Assembly: GCF_000367945.1 (NCBI RefSeq)
Contig: NZ_KB849178.1
Location: forward strand, 124,001 to 188,000
Direction: 5' to 3'
DNA from: Acinetobacter proteolyticus
GTDB taxonomy: Bacteria; Pseudomonadota; Gammaproteobacteria; Pseudomonadales; Moraxellaceae
DNA: 64,000 nucleotides
Shown piece after piece: positions 36,767 through 46,957 of the stretch (the stretch's first letter is position 1; each line of letters starts with the position of its first letter). Position numbers and translations under genes: made by a program. Under the pieces are notes generated by a model that did no database searches, was not told the DNA's origin, and saw only the letters and a list, made by a program, of their open reading frames with translations.

Positions 36767-36783
36767 CAAAGCGAAGCTTTGTC
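36767..36783. other. Small inverted repeat in the tRNA spacer
   Basis: ACAAAGC and GCTTTGT flank a 3-nt centre between the first Val and Asp tRNA genes. In the next Val-Asp spacer a similar AT-rich hairpin is seen (about 37093-37120). They may guide processing of the tRNA transcript. Confidence 0.4.
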
Positions 36784-36892
36784 TGAGCGCAAGAGAAAAA
36801 TCTTTGATTTTTCTAATGGCATCTCGAATCAGAGATCAAGTATAAAGATACTTGTTAAAACCAATCATTTTCTTAAACTGATATCAAGAAAA

Positions 36893-36969
36893 TGGCGCAG
36901 CGGACGGGGCTCGAACCCGCGACCCTCGGCGTGACAGGCCGATATTCTAACCAACTGAACTACCGCTGC
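36893..36969 (-). tRNA. tRNA-Asp(GTC), copy 1
   Basis: A 77-nt tRNA with acceptor stem GCAGCGG/CCGCTGC, discriminator G and encoded CCA. The anticodon loop CTGTCAC contains GTC. Its anticodon stem is TCGGC/GCCGA. Confidence 0.97.
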
Positions 36970-37007
36970 ACTGTATACTTCTATAGAGAAGTAGATGTCA
37001 CTAATTA

Positions 37008-37083
37008 TGGTGGGCGCTGACGGGATCGAACCGCCGACATTCTGCTTGTAAGGCAGACGCTCTACCAACTGAGCTAAGCGCCC
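37008..37083 (-). tRNA. tRNA-Val(TAC), middle copy
   Basis: A 76-nt valine tRNA identical to its two sister copies, with anticodon TAC and encoded CCA. The sequence after it (toward higher coordinates TGAGCGAGG) repeats that after the first Val copy, a trace of duplication. Confidence 0.97.
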
Positions 37084-37186
37084 TGAGCGAGGTAACAAAT
37101 CTAAAGCATCGCTTTAAAAATTTGTTTGAATATAAAAGACATAAATTCTAATGTACTCAACTCTATCTAATCTTGCAATCTTAAAG

Positions 37187-37263
37187 TGGCGCAGCGGACG
37201 GGGCTCGAACCCGCGACCCTCGGCGTGACAGGCCGATATTCTAACCAACTGAACTACCGCTGC
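37187..37263 (-). tRNA. tRNA-Asp(GTC), copy 2
   Basis: A 77-nt aspartate tRNA identical to copy 1, including the TCGGC/GCCGA anticodon stem, with anticodon GTC and encoded CCA. Confidence 0.97.
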
Positions 37264-37306
37264 ACGATAATTTTGCAATCATAGCAAACGACGATTAAAA
37301 CTTAAG

Positions 37307-37383
37307 TGGCGCAGCGGACGGGGCTCGAACCCGCGACCCCCGGCGTGACAGGCCGGTATTCTAACCAACTGAACTACCGCTGC
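37307..37383 (-). tRNA. tRNA-Asp(GTC), copy 3, variant anticodon stem
   Basis: A 77-nt aspartate tRNA with anticodon GTC and encoded CCA. It differs from copies 1 and 2 at both sides of one anticodon-stem pair, CCGGC/GCCGG instead of TCGGC/GCCGA. The T-A pair has become C-G, a compensated change that keeps the fold. Confidence 0.97.
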
Positions 37384-37407
37384 ACTTGAGTCTTAACGTA
37401 AAGAGCT

Positions 37408-37483
37408 TGGTGGGCGCTGACGGGATCGAACCGCCGACATTCTGCTTGTAAGGCAGACGCTCTACCAACTGAGCTAAGCGCCC
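37408..37483 (-). tRNA. tRNA-Val(TAC), promoter-proximal copy
   Basis: A 76-nt valine tRNA, the first gene of the leftward tRNA cluster, with anticodon TAC and encoded CCA. A consensus promoter lies 28-55 bp upstream. Confidence 0.97.
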
Positions 37484-37510
37484 TTAACGTCTTCATCGTT
37501 TGTGAGGTGC

Positions 37511-37538
37511 ATTATAGAGAATCTTTACAGCCTGTCAA
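37511..37538 (-). promoter_or_regulatory. Consensus promoter of the tRNA cluster
   Basis: Read leftward, TTGACA (37538-37533), a 16-bp spacer and TATAAT (37516-37511) match the sigma-70 consensus exactly at both hexamers. A GCACCTC discriminator rich in G and C follows, as in stringently controlled stable-RNA promoters. It should drive all six downstream tRNA genes. Confidence 0.85.
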
Positions 37539-37646
37539 ACGCTTTTGCCATTCTTTTCTGAAAAAACCGCACGAATGATTAAAAAATAAGTAATTCCTTG
37601 AAAAAATCAAGATTTTCGTATTTTATTTAAGCACTTATTGCGATTT

Positions 37647-38156
37647 TCATGCACTATTTTTAATGGCATGTTCCGATATATAAACCAAGGCGTGTTCAGA
37701 AACCAGTTCAAATAGTTCGAGGATTTCATCATTGTTCATCCGAATACAACCATGTGACATAGGAATGCCCATCGGTTCGGTATCTGGTGTACCATGAATA
37801 TAGATATAGCGCTTAAACGTATCGTGCCCTTCCCCATGGTTAAAGCCTTCTTCTAAACCATCCAACCATAAAATCCGCGACAAGATCCAATCACGTTGTG
37901 GAAATTGCTGTGCCAATTGTTGGTCATACACCTCACCAGTCGGTTGGCGTGCAATAAATACGGCATTTTTAGGTGCATCTCCACCAATCTTTTGTGCAAC
38001 CTGATGCCAGCCTCGCGGCGTTTTACCACTATTCTCTTGTTCACCAATACCGTTCTTACCCGAAGAGATCACATAGAATTTATTATGTTTTGGCAAACTT
38101 AAAGTTTGTTGTGCCAAGTCAATGACGATGTCTGCCTGATCTAGGGTATAGCTCAT
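37647..38156 (-). CDS. L,D-transpeptidase (YkuD domain)
   Basis: A 169-residue YkuD-domain protein. The catalytic motif is HGTPDTEPMGIPMSHGCIRM, with the conserved H, S-H-G-C-I-R-M-N pattern and catalytic cysteine near residue 137. L,D-transpeptidases cross-link peptidoglycan at the third residue or attach lipoproteins. No signal peptide is visible at the N-terminus (MSYTLDQADIVIDLAQQ), so it could be a cytoplasmic or unconventional member. The tRNA cluster lies beyond its 3' end. Confidence 0.9.
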   Translation of the reverse strand: MSYTLDQADIVIDLAQQTLSLPKHNKFYVISSGKNGIGEQENSGKTPRGWHQVAQKIGGDAPKNAVFIARQPTGEVYDQQLAQQFPQRDWILSRILWLDGLEEGFNHGEGHDTFKRYIYIHGTPDTEPMGIPMSHGCIRMNNDEILELFELVSEHALVYISEHAIKNSA

Positions 38157-38340
38157 TTTTATCTCAATAACTGATAGAACACTTTCTTTTATTTCAACAT
38201 AGACTGTCGGCTTTTTCTTGTGCTTTTCAGTAGTTTTAAGGATTGGTATGTTTTAAATATAAGTCGAAAAGCATAATCATTTTATTTCTTTTGAATAGCC
38301 AGCTTTGTTTAACTTTCCCCACTCTGTAAGAATATATTCA

Positions 38341-38508
38341 GCAAGGGCTTCGCTTTTCTTAACTTGCTACTCGCAACATATGAGCCATATTTGGCGCAAG
38401 GTCTTGCGCATGAGAAATACATTTCGCAAGAGCGTTGCTTTTCTTAACGCCCTAACTCGAACATAGTTCTCGTCTTGCGCAGCTAAAAAGCGTTGCTTTT
38501 CTTAACGC
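38341..38508. repeat. Degenerate hairpin repeats (three units)
   Basis: Three related segments begin at 38341, 38426 and 38490. Each contains a hairpin-forming G-C-ended core around a TTGCTTTTCTTAAC-like centre; the last two share the 19-mer GCGTTGCTTTTCTTAACGC exactly. The first two also carry a related ACTCG(C)AACATA stretch and TCTTGCGCA. The last copy overlaps the 3' end of the DUF454 gene. The region 38157-38340 shows no gene. Confidence 0.7.
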
Positions 38509-38867
38509 TGCTCAGGCTCGGGGCGTAACCACAACCACACAGCCACGATAAACATGGTGACATCGGTAAAAACTTTGACAAGGAATGGGGCATTAGTAAA
38601 TAGCATCAAAATACCACTGATCAGCATCATAATACTGGCAATCCATTTTGCCTTCCGAGGTACTGTGCCATGTTCACGCCAATTACGTAAGGTCGGTCCA
38701 TATTTAGGATGATTTAATAACCATGCATCCATTTCAGGCCAGCCTTTTGACGCAGCCCATGCTGCAAGAATTAGAAATACGGTGGTTGGCATCCCTGGTA
38801 AAATTGCCCCAATGATTCCCAAAGTAATAAAAATGACGACCAAGCTACGCCAGAACAAAGTTTTCAT
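38502..38867 (-). CDS. DUF454/YbaN-like inner-membrane protein
   Basis: A 121-residue protein with three membrane helices. The IGAILPGMPTTVFLILAAW stretch and the GWPEMDAWLLNHPKYGPTLRNW motif identify the YbaN/DUF454 family. Function unknown. ATG 38867 gives the usual MKTLFWRS start; TTG 38885 is in frame with a weak AGG. Its last codons and stop overlap the third hairpin repeat (38490-38508). Confidence 0.85.
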   Translation of the reverse strand: MKTLFWRSLVVIFITLGIIGAILPGMPTTVFLILAAWAASKGWPEMDAWLLNHPKYGPTLRNWREHGTVPRKAKWIASIMMLISGILMLFTNAPFLVKVFTDVTMFIVAVWLWLRPEPEQR

Positions 38868-38967
38868 TGAGCAATTAACCAACACCTGTTTACAACCGTG
38901 CTAGTATAAAGTGTTTTGATTGTGGTTTCTTAAACTTAACCTATTATTTCAATGATTGAGTCACTTC

Positions 38968-39822
38968 ATGTCTAAAATGATTACCACCCCTTGTTTTTTT
39001 GAGCCGTGGTTACAGTTTAAGCATCCGATTGTACGGCATTTGGCCTTTTGTATTGCCAGTCCCAATATCCTGACTCACATCCCCAACGAGCTGAATGTTC
39101 AACATCATTTTGAACTCCACTCGGATACGATTTGGCAGGGTCATTATCAACGTTATGAACAGCGCCTAAAACAACTCGATCAACATCCCCAAGCTCTCAT
39201 TGATTTTCTGGCACAACTCAAAAGTACCCGCCTCGGTTTACGTTTTGAGAATTTACTCTGGTTCTGGTTATTGGATGATGACTATCACCCCTACCAACTG
39301 CTGGGACATAGTATTCAAAAAATTGCGGGGGCAGTCACCTTAGGTGAACTCGACTTCGTGGTATTCAATCAGCAAACCGCAGAAGTTGAGCATTGGGAAG
39401 TCGCCTTAAAATATTATCTGGGCGAAGGGCAATTCGCTTTAGCACAATGGTACGGACTCAATCGACAAGATACCTTACAACGCAAACTCAAACATTTTAC
39501 CGAACGTCAGTTTCAATTCACTGAAGCGAACCAGCATCAACTTCAACGAAAATTTGCAGTGATGAAAGGTCAACTGTACCTGCCTAGCCTTTCAGATCAT
39601 TTAATCCGCCCCACTTGGGTTAATGCATCACGACGTTTAGGACAATGGGGAACTCAAATCCCGAAAACACCTTATTATCGGTTACAACGACATGAATGGC
39701 TCTGCCCTGATCAACAGGCATCGTCACAGCCTGCACTTTGGTGGACCAATGGTCTGTACTATCAAGATCAGTCTGAACCCACTTTTTATATGTTTCGGCA
39801 ACCCTCTTTATTATTCAGTTAA
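38968..39822 (+). CDS. DUF1853-family protein
   Basis: A 284-residue soluble protein. The opening PWLQFKHPIVRHLAFCIASP, the RLGLRFENLLWFWL and the GELDFVVFNQQTAEVEHWEVALKYYL motif fit the DUF1853 family, which has a nuclease-like E-x-K (here LDFV...WEVALKYY) pattern. A PD-(D/E)xK-type fold is plausible. Function unknown. ATG 38968 is chosen over TTG 38956. Confidence 0.8.
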   Translation: MSKMITTPCFFEPWLQFKHPIVRHLAFCIASPNILTHIPNELNVQHHFELHSDTIWQGHYQRYEQRLKQLDQHPQALIDFLAQLKSTRLGLRFENLLWFWLLDDDYHPYQLLGHSIQKIAGAVTLGELDFVVFNQQTAEVEHWEVALKYYLGEGQFALAQWYGLNRQDTLQRKLKHFTERQFQFTEANQHQLQRKFAVMKGQLYLPSLSDHLIRPTWVNASRRLGQWGTQIPKTPYYRLQRHEWLCPDQQASSQPALWWTNGLYYQDQSEPTFYMFRQPSLLFS

Positions 39823-39951
39823 ACTTAATAAACTCATTACCTAACAAGATAACATTTTATAACACTTCTACCATCAAACACTTATGTTCATTTTATGGTA
39901 AATTTTTTAGCCTCTTAAGTACATCATAATTACATTTAAACGGAGAAGATG

Positions 39952-40092
39952 ATGAAAAAGATCTTAGTTGCTTCAATCATGACTGCTTTTGTTTTAACTG
40001 GTTGTAATACATTCAAAGGTATTGGTAAAGATGTGTCTAAAGCGGGAGATAAAGTCACTCAAACTGCTGAGAAAACACAAGATAAAATGTAA
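39952..40092 (+). CDS. Entericidin-like small lipoprotein
   Basis: A 46-residue lipoprotein precursor with MKKILVASIMTAFVLTGC (lipobox LTGC). The mature peptide is short and lysine/threonine-rich (NTFKGIGKDVSKAGDKVTQ), typical of the entericidin EcnA/EcnB family. GGAG stands 6 nt before ATG 39952; ATG 39949 is one codon earlier. Entericidins act in envelope or cell lysis control, but no partner gene is visible here. Many Acinetobacter strains carry a single copy. Confidence 0.8.
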   Translation: MKKILVASIMTAFVLTGCNTFKGIGKDVSKAGDKVTQTAEKTQDKM

Positions 40093-40112
40093 TCCCTGAA
40101 AGCAACTTACCA

Positions 40113-41349
<1,237 letters not shown>

Positions 41350-41365
41350 AATTAAAAAAGCTAAT

Positions 41366-41397
41366 CAAAAAGGAACTCAAATGAGTTCCTTTTTTTA
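41366..41397. terminator. Bidirectional terminator between dapE and chpC
   Basis: The stem AGGAACTC / GAGTTCCT (41371-41378 with 41383-41390) is flanked by an A-run and a T7-run, so it can stop transcription from both sides of this convergent pair. Confidence 0.88.
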
Positions 41398-41853
41398 TTA
41401 CAGCCCAAGCTGGGTCTGTATATTTTGCAAATGGGGAACATAGAATTCATGCTCGCCCATTTTTACATATTTAAAGACTTTATCATCGTCGGTTTCGCGC
41501 TCTTCATCCACAATCTCTGAAATACGTACACGAATCGATTCAGGCATTTCATTGCAGACCAGCGCAAATCGCTCAGAAACGTCATCGCCTTCAATCACTA
41601 ATGCAACACCGTGTTTCTGCTTTGGATCATTCACGGCGTAGACAGGAAGTTTAAGATCATGCCATTCAATATGATCGACATTGGTTTGGGTATCCATTGC
41701 TGACAATACAATATTTTGTGGTAACAACATCGGTACTTTTTGATGACATTGAATAATATATGCATCAATAAATCCCGTTGAGACCGTAATTAAATGTTGT
41801 AACTCTTGCTGGTCAATCTGTCCCAGTGCTGAGTTTGCGCTTTTCTTAGCCAT
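41398..41853 (-). CDS. chpC: ChpC, CheW-like protein of the pilus chemosensory system
   Basis: A 151-residue CheW-domain protein encoded right after chpA. By position and size it fits ChpC, an accessory coupling protein. The CheW-like fold is suggested by VLSAMDTQTNVDHIEWHDLKLPVYAVN and the downstream ALVCNEMPESIRVRISEIVDEE segment. The N-terminus is A/S-rich. It would link receptors or other coupling proteins to the ChpA kinase. Confidence 0.78.
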   Translation of the reverse strand: MAKKSANSALGQIDQQELQHLITVSTGFIDAYIIQCHQKVPMLLPQNIVLSAMDTQTNVDHIEWHDLKLPVYAVNDPKQKHGVALVIEGDDVSERFALVCNEMPESIRVRISEIVDEERETDDDKVFKYVKMGEHEFYVPHLQNIQTQLGL

Positions 41854-41866
41854 TATTTTTCACCTC

Positions 41867-44800
41867 TTAGCGCACTGCAAGTAAGCTTTCAATATTTTCC
41901 AAGAGCGCCTCTTCTTGGAATGGTTTACCCATATATTGGTTTACACCCAACGATAATGCACGTTCGCGATGCTTCTCACCGGTACGCGATGTAATCATGA
42001 TAATTGGCAAGTCACGATGGATTTCATGATGTCGTACCAAATTCGACACTTCGAAACCATCCATACGTGGCATCTCGATATCCAGCAACATCAGATCTGG
42101 CTTAATCGTCTCAAGCTGTTCAATTGCATCCACACCATCTTTAGCAGTCACAACATCATAGCCTTGACGCTCTAACAGACGTGAAGTGACCTTACGTACC
42201 GTCACCGAGTCATCGACAATCATAATTAAGCGACGTTCATCATAACGCTGCTTGGTATAGGTCTCATCCGCTTGCTTACTACGTGCAGTAGACTGTGCTT
42301 GTCGAGCAATATTTTGACCGTCCAAGATCAAACACACTTGACCATCACCGAGAATCGTTGCACCTGCAATCACGCCAATACTTGAGAACTGTTGCCCCAC
42401 AGGTTTAACCACAATCTGTCCACGTGAACCAATCAACTGATCAACCAGTAATGCCGTAGTCTGACCTTGAGCCCCTTTAATCAACAGCACAGGTAAGGAA
42501 TGCACCACCCCACTTAAACGCGGAATTGGCTGTCCAGCGACGAACTCAGACAAGTAGCGTAAACGATAGCGCTCTTGATCAATACTGAAATAATCCTCTT
42601 GGCTTTCAAAGTACTGTTCTAAAGCCATCGGTGAGATACGCACAATACGATCGATCTGTGCCAATGGGAAGGCGAACTGTTGATCGCCAGCTTTTACCAT
42701 CAAGGCATCGCTCACCGCTACCGTGGTTGGTACGCGAATGGTAAAGGTCGTGCCCTTACCTAAAGTAGAATCGACACTGACGTGACCACCTAAGGCTTTA
42801 ATATCACTTTGTACAACGTCGAGACCTACTCCACGTCCAGAAATTTGAGTGACTTGAGCCGCGGTACTAAAGCCCGGATGGAAGATAAATTGTAGAATTT
42901 CTTCCTGATCCAGTTTCTGATCTTTGGTCATCAAACCTGTTTGTAACGCTTTTTCCTTAATGCGCTTAACATCAATCCCTTTACCATCATCACTGAAGGT
43001 CACAACAACATCCGTACCTTGACGGCCAATGTTCAGCACAATATGTCCAGTCTCTGGCTTTTGTGCTTGTAAGCGTTGCTCACGGTCTTCAATGCCGTGA
43101 TCAATCGCATTACGTAACATGTGTTCAAATGGTGCAACCAGACGTTCAAGAATACTGCGGTCTAATTCACCTTCAGTGTTATTCACCACCAATTCGGTTG
43201 GACGGTTTAAGGTCGATGCAGTCTGTCGCACAATACGCTGTAAACGTGGCAATAAACGCGAGAAAGGTACCAAGCGAGTCCGCATCAAGCTTTCCTGAAT
43301 TTCTGCTTGAATACGTGACTGTTGTAGCAACAAACCTTCAGTATCACGAATCTTCTCAGACAACGTGGTTTTGAAGTCAACCAAATCCGATGCGGACTCG
43401 GCTAATGATTTGGACAATTGATTCAACGATGAATATTGGTCCATTTCCAGTGGGTCAAAATCAGCATAACGCGAATTTTCACCGCCATGTCGTGCAATAA
43501 TTTGACTTTCCAACTCGCCTTCCATTCGACGTAACTGATCCGCCAAACGTTTGATTGCGAGTTCCATTTCCGTCAGCGTACCACCCAGTTGGCCCAAATC
43601 CATTTCAATACGCGAACGGTTGATCGCATTTTCCCCAGACAAGTCAATCATCTTCTCAATGACGTCAGCAGAAACACGGATCATTTCATTATTCTGTTCA
43701 ATGCGTTCTGCAGTTTCCCACTCACCCAACATTGACGGCGGCTCAGTACCGTCCCCTTGAACGAACTCCATACTATATTCAGGAGTAAAGATATCTTTGG
43801 CAGAAAGTTTCTGTGGTAGTTGTGCCGAAACGTCGACAAACTCCATCTTCTCCAAGCTTTGTTTTAAGCCATCAAAATTGGCATATTGACGCTTAAAGAT
43901 TGCATCATTCAACCAAGCCAACGCCGTATTCAGCAGGTTATCATACACATTCGAGCTGAAGTGATGTACACCAAATTGTTCAAATGCATTCTCTAGATGA
44001 TAGGCAATAATCGCAATGGCATCCATTTCTGCCATGCGTGCACCACCTTTCAAACTGTGGGCATTACGCTGTAACTGTAACAGCAAGCTACGGTTACCAC
44101 GTTGGTCAAACCATTGCTTCAATAAACCTTGTGCTTGCTCAAGCAATTCTTCTGCTTCTTCAAGGAAAGTCTGTTCAACCAGATTACGAACATCATCATC
44201 TGTCGGATCAGCAACGGTATCAACCAACTGTGCTGCGGAAATCTCCTCAAGCACTTCGGCCTCAATAGGAGAAGACTCGAGCTCAAGTTCAATCGTTTGT
44301 TCAGCAACCACGGCTTCAACTTGGTCCAACGCAGGCTGTTCCACCTGAATCGCTTCAACTGCGTCAAATGCTTGTGCTGTTTCAGGCACTGGCTCTACAG
44401 CAACAGACTCAATTGATTGATCTGCCTGTTGTAATAACTGTACCACATGGGTAGATGGATAATCGGTGTGTTGATCACGAATGGTCTGGATACGATCAGC
44501 AATATCATCCTGCACCAACCGAATAATCGCGATGAGTTGTGGCGTTGCCTGAATCTGCTGGTTGATCAACTTTTCATAAATCGTTTCTAATTCATGCGCG
44601 ATCAAACCAATATGACGCGCTTGAATCATATTTGAGCCACCTTTTAAGGTGTGCAAATAACGCATCAAATTCTTTAAGGCATGAACGTTTTGATGATCAG
44701 CCGTCCATGTATTCAGGTCAGTATCGATCCCACCGAGCAACTCATCTGCTTCTTCAAGGAAAATATCCAGCAAATCTGGATCAAAGTCGCGATGAGCATC

Positions 44801-46957
44801 TGCTGACTGGAGCTGTTGCTTATCTAGTGCAAGCTGTGCAGCAAAAGCGGTGACATCAATGGCAGCAGAAACAGATTCCGTTTGAACAGGGGCAACTGTG
44901 GTAAGTGCTTCTACTGACTCAGCAACATCTGCTTCACTGGCAACTGATTGCCCTTGCTCCACTGTTGCTACAGCTTCAATTCCAGTCTGATTAACAATTG
45001 GGGCTGTTTTAGATAAATCAGCAAGCACAGCCAAAGTATGAGTCGCAGGATAATCCACCTGCTGATCACGAATGGTTTGAATACGATCGGCAATATCATC
45101 TTGAACTGCACGAATTGCGGTCACTAATTGTGGCGTTGCCTGAGTCTGTTGATTGATCAGCTTTTCATAAATCGTTTCTAATTCATGCGCAATCAAACCG
45201 ATATGACGCGCTTGAATCATATTTGAACCACCTTTTAAGGTGTGCAAATAACGCATCAAATTCTTTAAAGCATTGAGGTTTTGATGATCCGTCGCCCATG
45301 TATTTAGATCGGTATCAATACCGCTCAACAACTCATCTGCTTCTTCCAAGAAAATATCCAATAAGTCTGGATCAAAATCACGATTGGCATCTGCTGATTG
45401 AAGTTGCTGTTTATCTAAAGCAAACTGTGCCGCCAGATCCGAGGAAGCATTAGAAGCATTACTTGGTGTGGTAACGGGCTCAATGACTGATACATCTACT
45501 GAGGCATCTGTTGCTTCAAGCACAGCAGCCTGTTCCAAAGATTCAACATTTTGCTGGGTAAATGAACTTAATTCATTCAAAACACGTTCATGTGTTTTGC
45601 TTAATGTGACCCGCTGTCCCGCCGCCAAGGTATCAAACAGTTGAATAAACTGTTGATGAACCTGATGGTATAACTCAAAAGCATAATCAAGATTGAGTAA
45701 GCTTGGCTTAAAGATTAAATCCTGATAGCTGGAGCGCAGTAAGCTGGTGTATTGATACATCCCGATCGTGGCATGGTGATGGGTATGCTGTAACAAGATT
45801 TCAGCTTGCTGGCTCAACAGCTGAATATATTGCGGGAACTCGTGACGGGCACGTTTCTCAAAATCAAACTCAACGTCTAATAGATCATTGATATTCAACT
45901 CAAGTAATTCAGAAACCAAGCCCTGAGGTCGTACTGCCGCTCCGTTCTTTTCTTCAAGTTGGAAGTCGTAGCTATCCCAAGCAACATTGAAGGTTTGATA
46001 AATTTCGTCAAACTGTTGCTGTGGCGCTTGTTGCTTCAAGGTATGCAAATAATCACGTACAAATTGCGCATAATGCGTCAATAAAGCGGTTTCATCCGAG
46101 CTTGAATCCAGTTCTTCTTGTAATAATGTTTTAAACAGATTTTCAACTTTAGCACTGGCCTCAAACACATGATCGACATGCGCCATCGCCGAACTACCTC
46201 GCAAGGTATGTAATGCGCGGATGAGCGTATTGTAATGGTCATTGCTTGGACGATCATTCTTTAAGAACTGATCAATGGTCGCAAGATGCTCTTCTGCTTC
46301 TTCCAAGAAGATTGCCCGTGTTTCTTTGGCAAGGGCCTCATCCTCAAATGGTGCTGCCAATTCAAGTTCAGTGATAGTATCAAGCTGTTGCTCTTGCTCA
46401 TGTACCGCAGTCTCGACAACAAGCGCATCACTGTATTCAAGGCCTGTCGATTCATGCTCTTGATTCAAGTCTGTGGCTAGATTCAGAAGTTCTGCCAAAG
46501 CAGGTTCAGGACTTTGCTGTTGTTGTAATTGTTGTCCTAATAAAACCAGTGCTCTAAAATCAATTAAGTGCTTTTGAACCGCTTTAAAATCATGTACAAG
46601 CTTGAAGCGATAAAGATTGAATACCGCTTGGACATAGCGTTGAATATCGCTGTTAAGCACGATCGTGCCAGCGATCACCCGATTCAACGTATCTTCAACC
46701 GTCCATGCCAACTCACCCGATGACTTAGCGCCGACCATTCTTCCCGAACCTTTCAAGGTATGAAAATGGCGGCGAATATCGCTCAGTAGATCTTGCTGAT
46801 GTGGTTGTTCAGTCCATTGAACGAGTAATGGTTCTAACTCAACAAAGATTTCATCTAATTCTTCAATAAAAATTTCAAGAATCTCTGCATCTTGTTCAAG
46901 ATAACTGTCTTCAGGAAGCGTCATCGTTTCAACTAACGTTTTTAATATTTGTTTCAT
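41867..46957 (-). CDS. chpA: ChpA hybrid chemosensory histidine kinase
   Basis: A very large (about 1696 residues) CheA-type kinase of the Pil-Chp system, controlling twitching and surface sensing through the response regulators PilG and PilH. Five Hpt-type motifs are visible: HTLKGSG (about residue 66), HTLRGSS (about 250), HTLKGGS twice (about 570 and 767), and HSLKGGA (about 969). Then come a dimerisation helix and the CheA ATPase (HMLRNAIDHGIED and DDGKGIDVKRI, about 1280-1330). A CheW-like domain (about 1420-1530) and a receiver (DxxMPRMDGFEVS, about 1620) complete it. ATG 46957 is chosen; the frame extends to 47014. Modules 3 and 4 are near-identical copies of each other. Confidence 0.95.
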   Translation of the reverse strand: MKQILKTLVETMTLPEDSYLEQDAEILEIFIEELDEIFVELEPLLVQWTEQPHQQDLLSDIRRHFHTLKGSGRMVGAKSSGELAWTVEDTLNRVIAGTIVLNSDIQRYVQAVFNLYRFKLVHDFKAVQKHLIDFRALVLLGQQLQQQQSPEPALAELLNLATDLNQEHESTGLEYSDALVVETAVHEQEQQLDTITELELAAPFEDEALAKETRAIFLEEAEEHLATIDQFLKNDRPSNDHYNTLIRALHTLRGSSAMAHVDHVFEASAKVENLFKTLLQEELDSSSDETALLTHYAQFVRDYLHTLKQQAPQQQFDEIYQTFNVAWDSYDFQLEEKNGAAVRPQGLVSELLELNINDLLDVEFDFEKRARHEFPQYIQLLSQQAEILLQHTHHHATIGMYQYTSLLRSSYQDLIFKPSLLNLDYAFELYHQVHQQFIQLFDTLAAGQRVTLSKTHERVLNELSSFTQQNVESLEQAAVLEATDASVDVSVIEPVTTPSNASNASSDLAAQFALDKQQLQSADANRDFDPDLLDIFLEEADELLSGIDTDLNTWATDHQNLNALKNLMRYLHTLKGGSNMIQARHIGLIAHELETIYEKLINQQTQATPQLVTAIRAVQDDIADRIQTIRDQQVDYPATHTLAVLADLSKTAPIVNQTGIEAVATVEQGQSVASEADVAESVEALTTVAPVQTESVSAAIDVTAFAAQLALDKQQLQSADAHRDFDPDLLDIFLEEADELLGGIDTDLNTWTADHQNVHALKNLMRYLHTLKGGSNMIQARHIGLIAHELETIYEKLINQQIQATPQLIAIIRLVQDDIADRIQTIRDQHTDYPSTHVVQLLQQADQSIESVAVEPVPETAQAFDAVEAIQVEQPALDQVEAVVAEQTIELELESSPIEAEVLEEISAAQLVDTVADPTDDDVRNLVEQTFLEEAEELLEQAQGLLKQWFDQRGNRSLLLQLQRNAHSLKGGARMAEMDAIAIIAYHLENAFEQFGVHHFSSNVYDNLLNTALAWLNDAIFKRQYANFDGLKQSLEKMEFVDVSAQLPQKLSAKDIFTPEYSMEFVQGDGTEPPSMLGEWETAERIEQNNEMIRVSADVIEKMIDLSGENAINRSRIEMDLGQLGGTLTEMELAIKRLADQLRRMEGELESQIIARHGGENSRYADFDPLEMDQYSSLNQLSKSLAESASDLVDFKTTLSEKIRDTEGLLLQQSRIQAEIQESLMRTRLVPFSRLLPRLQRIVRQTASTLNRPTELVVNNTEGELDRSILERLVAPFEHMLRNAIDHGIEDREQRLQAQKPETGHIVLNIGRQGTDVVVTFSDDGKGIDVKRIKEKALQTGLMTKDQKLDQEEILQFIFHPGFSTAAQVTQISGRGVGLDVVQSDIKALGGHVSVDSTLGKGTTFTIRVPTTVAVSDALMVKAGDQQFAFPLAQIDRIVRISPMALEQYFESQEDYFSIDQERYRLRYLSEFVAGQPIPRLSGVVHSLPVLLIKGAQGQTTALLVDQLIGSRGQIVVKPVGQQFSSIGVIAGATILGDGQVCLILDGQNIARQAQSTARSKQADETYTKQRYDERRLIMIVDDSVTVRKVTSRLLERQGYDVVTAKDGVDAIEQLETIKPDLMLLDIEMPRMDGFEVSNLVRHHEIHRDLPIIMITSRTGEKHRERALSLGVNQYMGKPFQEEALLENIESLLAVR
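44456..44860 (-). repeat. Internal Hpt-module repeat in chpA, copy 2 (C-terminal)
   Basis: This segment is a near copy of 45047-45451, 591 bp (exactly 197 codons) away. Both encode the same Hpt unit, with LDKQQLQSADA and HTLKGGSNMIQARHIGLIAHE. Confidence 0.9.
45047..45451 (-). repeat. Internal Hpt-module repeat in chpA, copy 1 (N-terminal)
   Basis: This segment is a near copy of 44456-44860 at DNA level. An in-frame tandem duplication of an about-130-residue Hpt module with its linker explains it. Confidence 0.9.

Noticed and set aside
41969..42175. Plus-strand open frames inside chpA
   Set aside because: They are opposite-strand shadows of the receiver coding region and have no independent signals.
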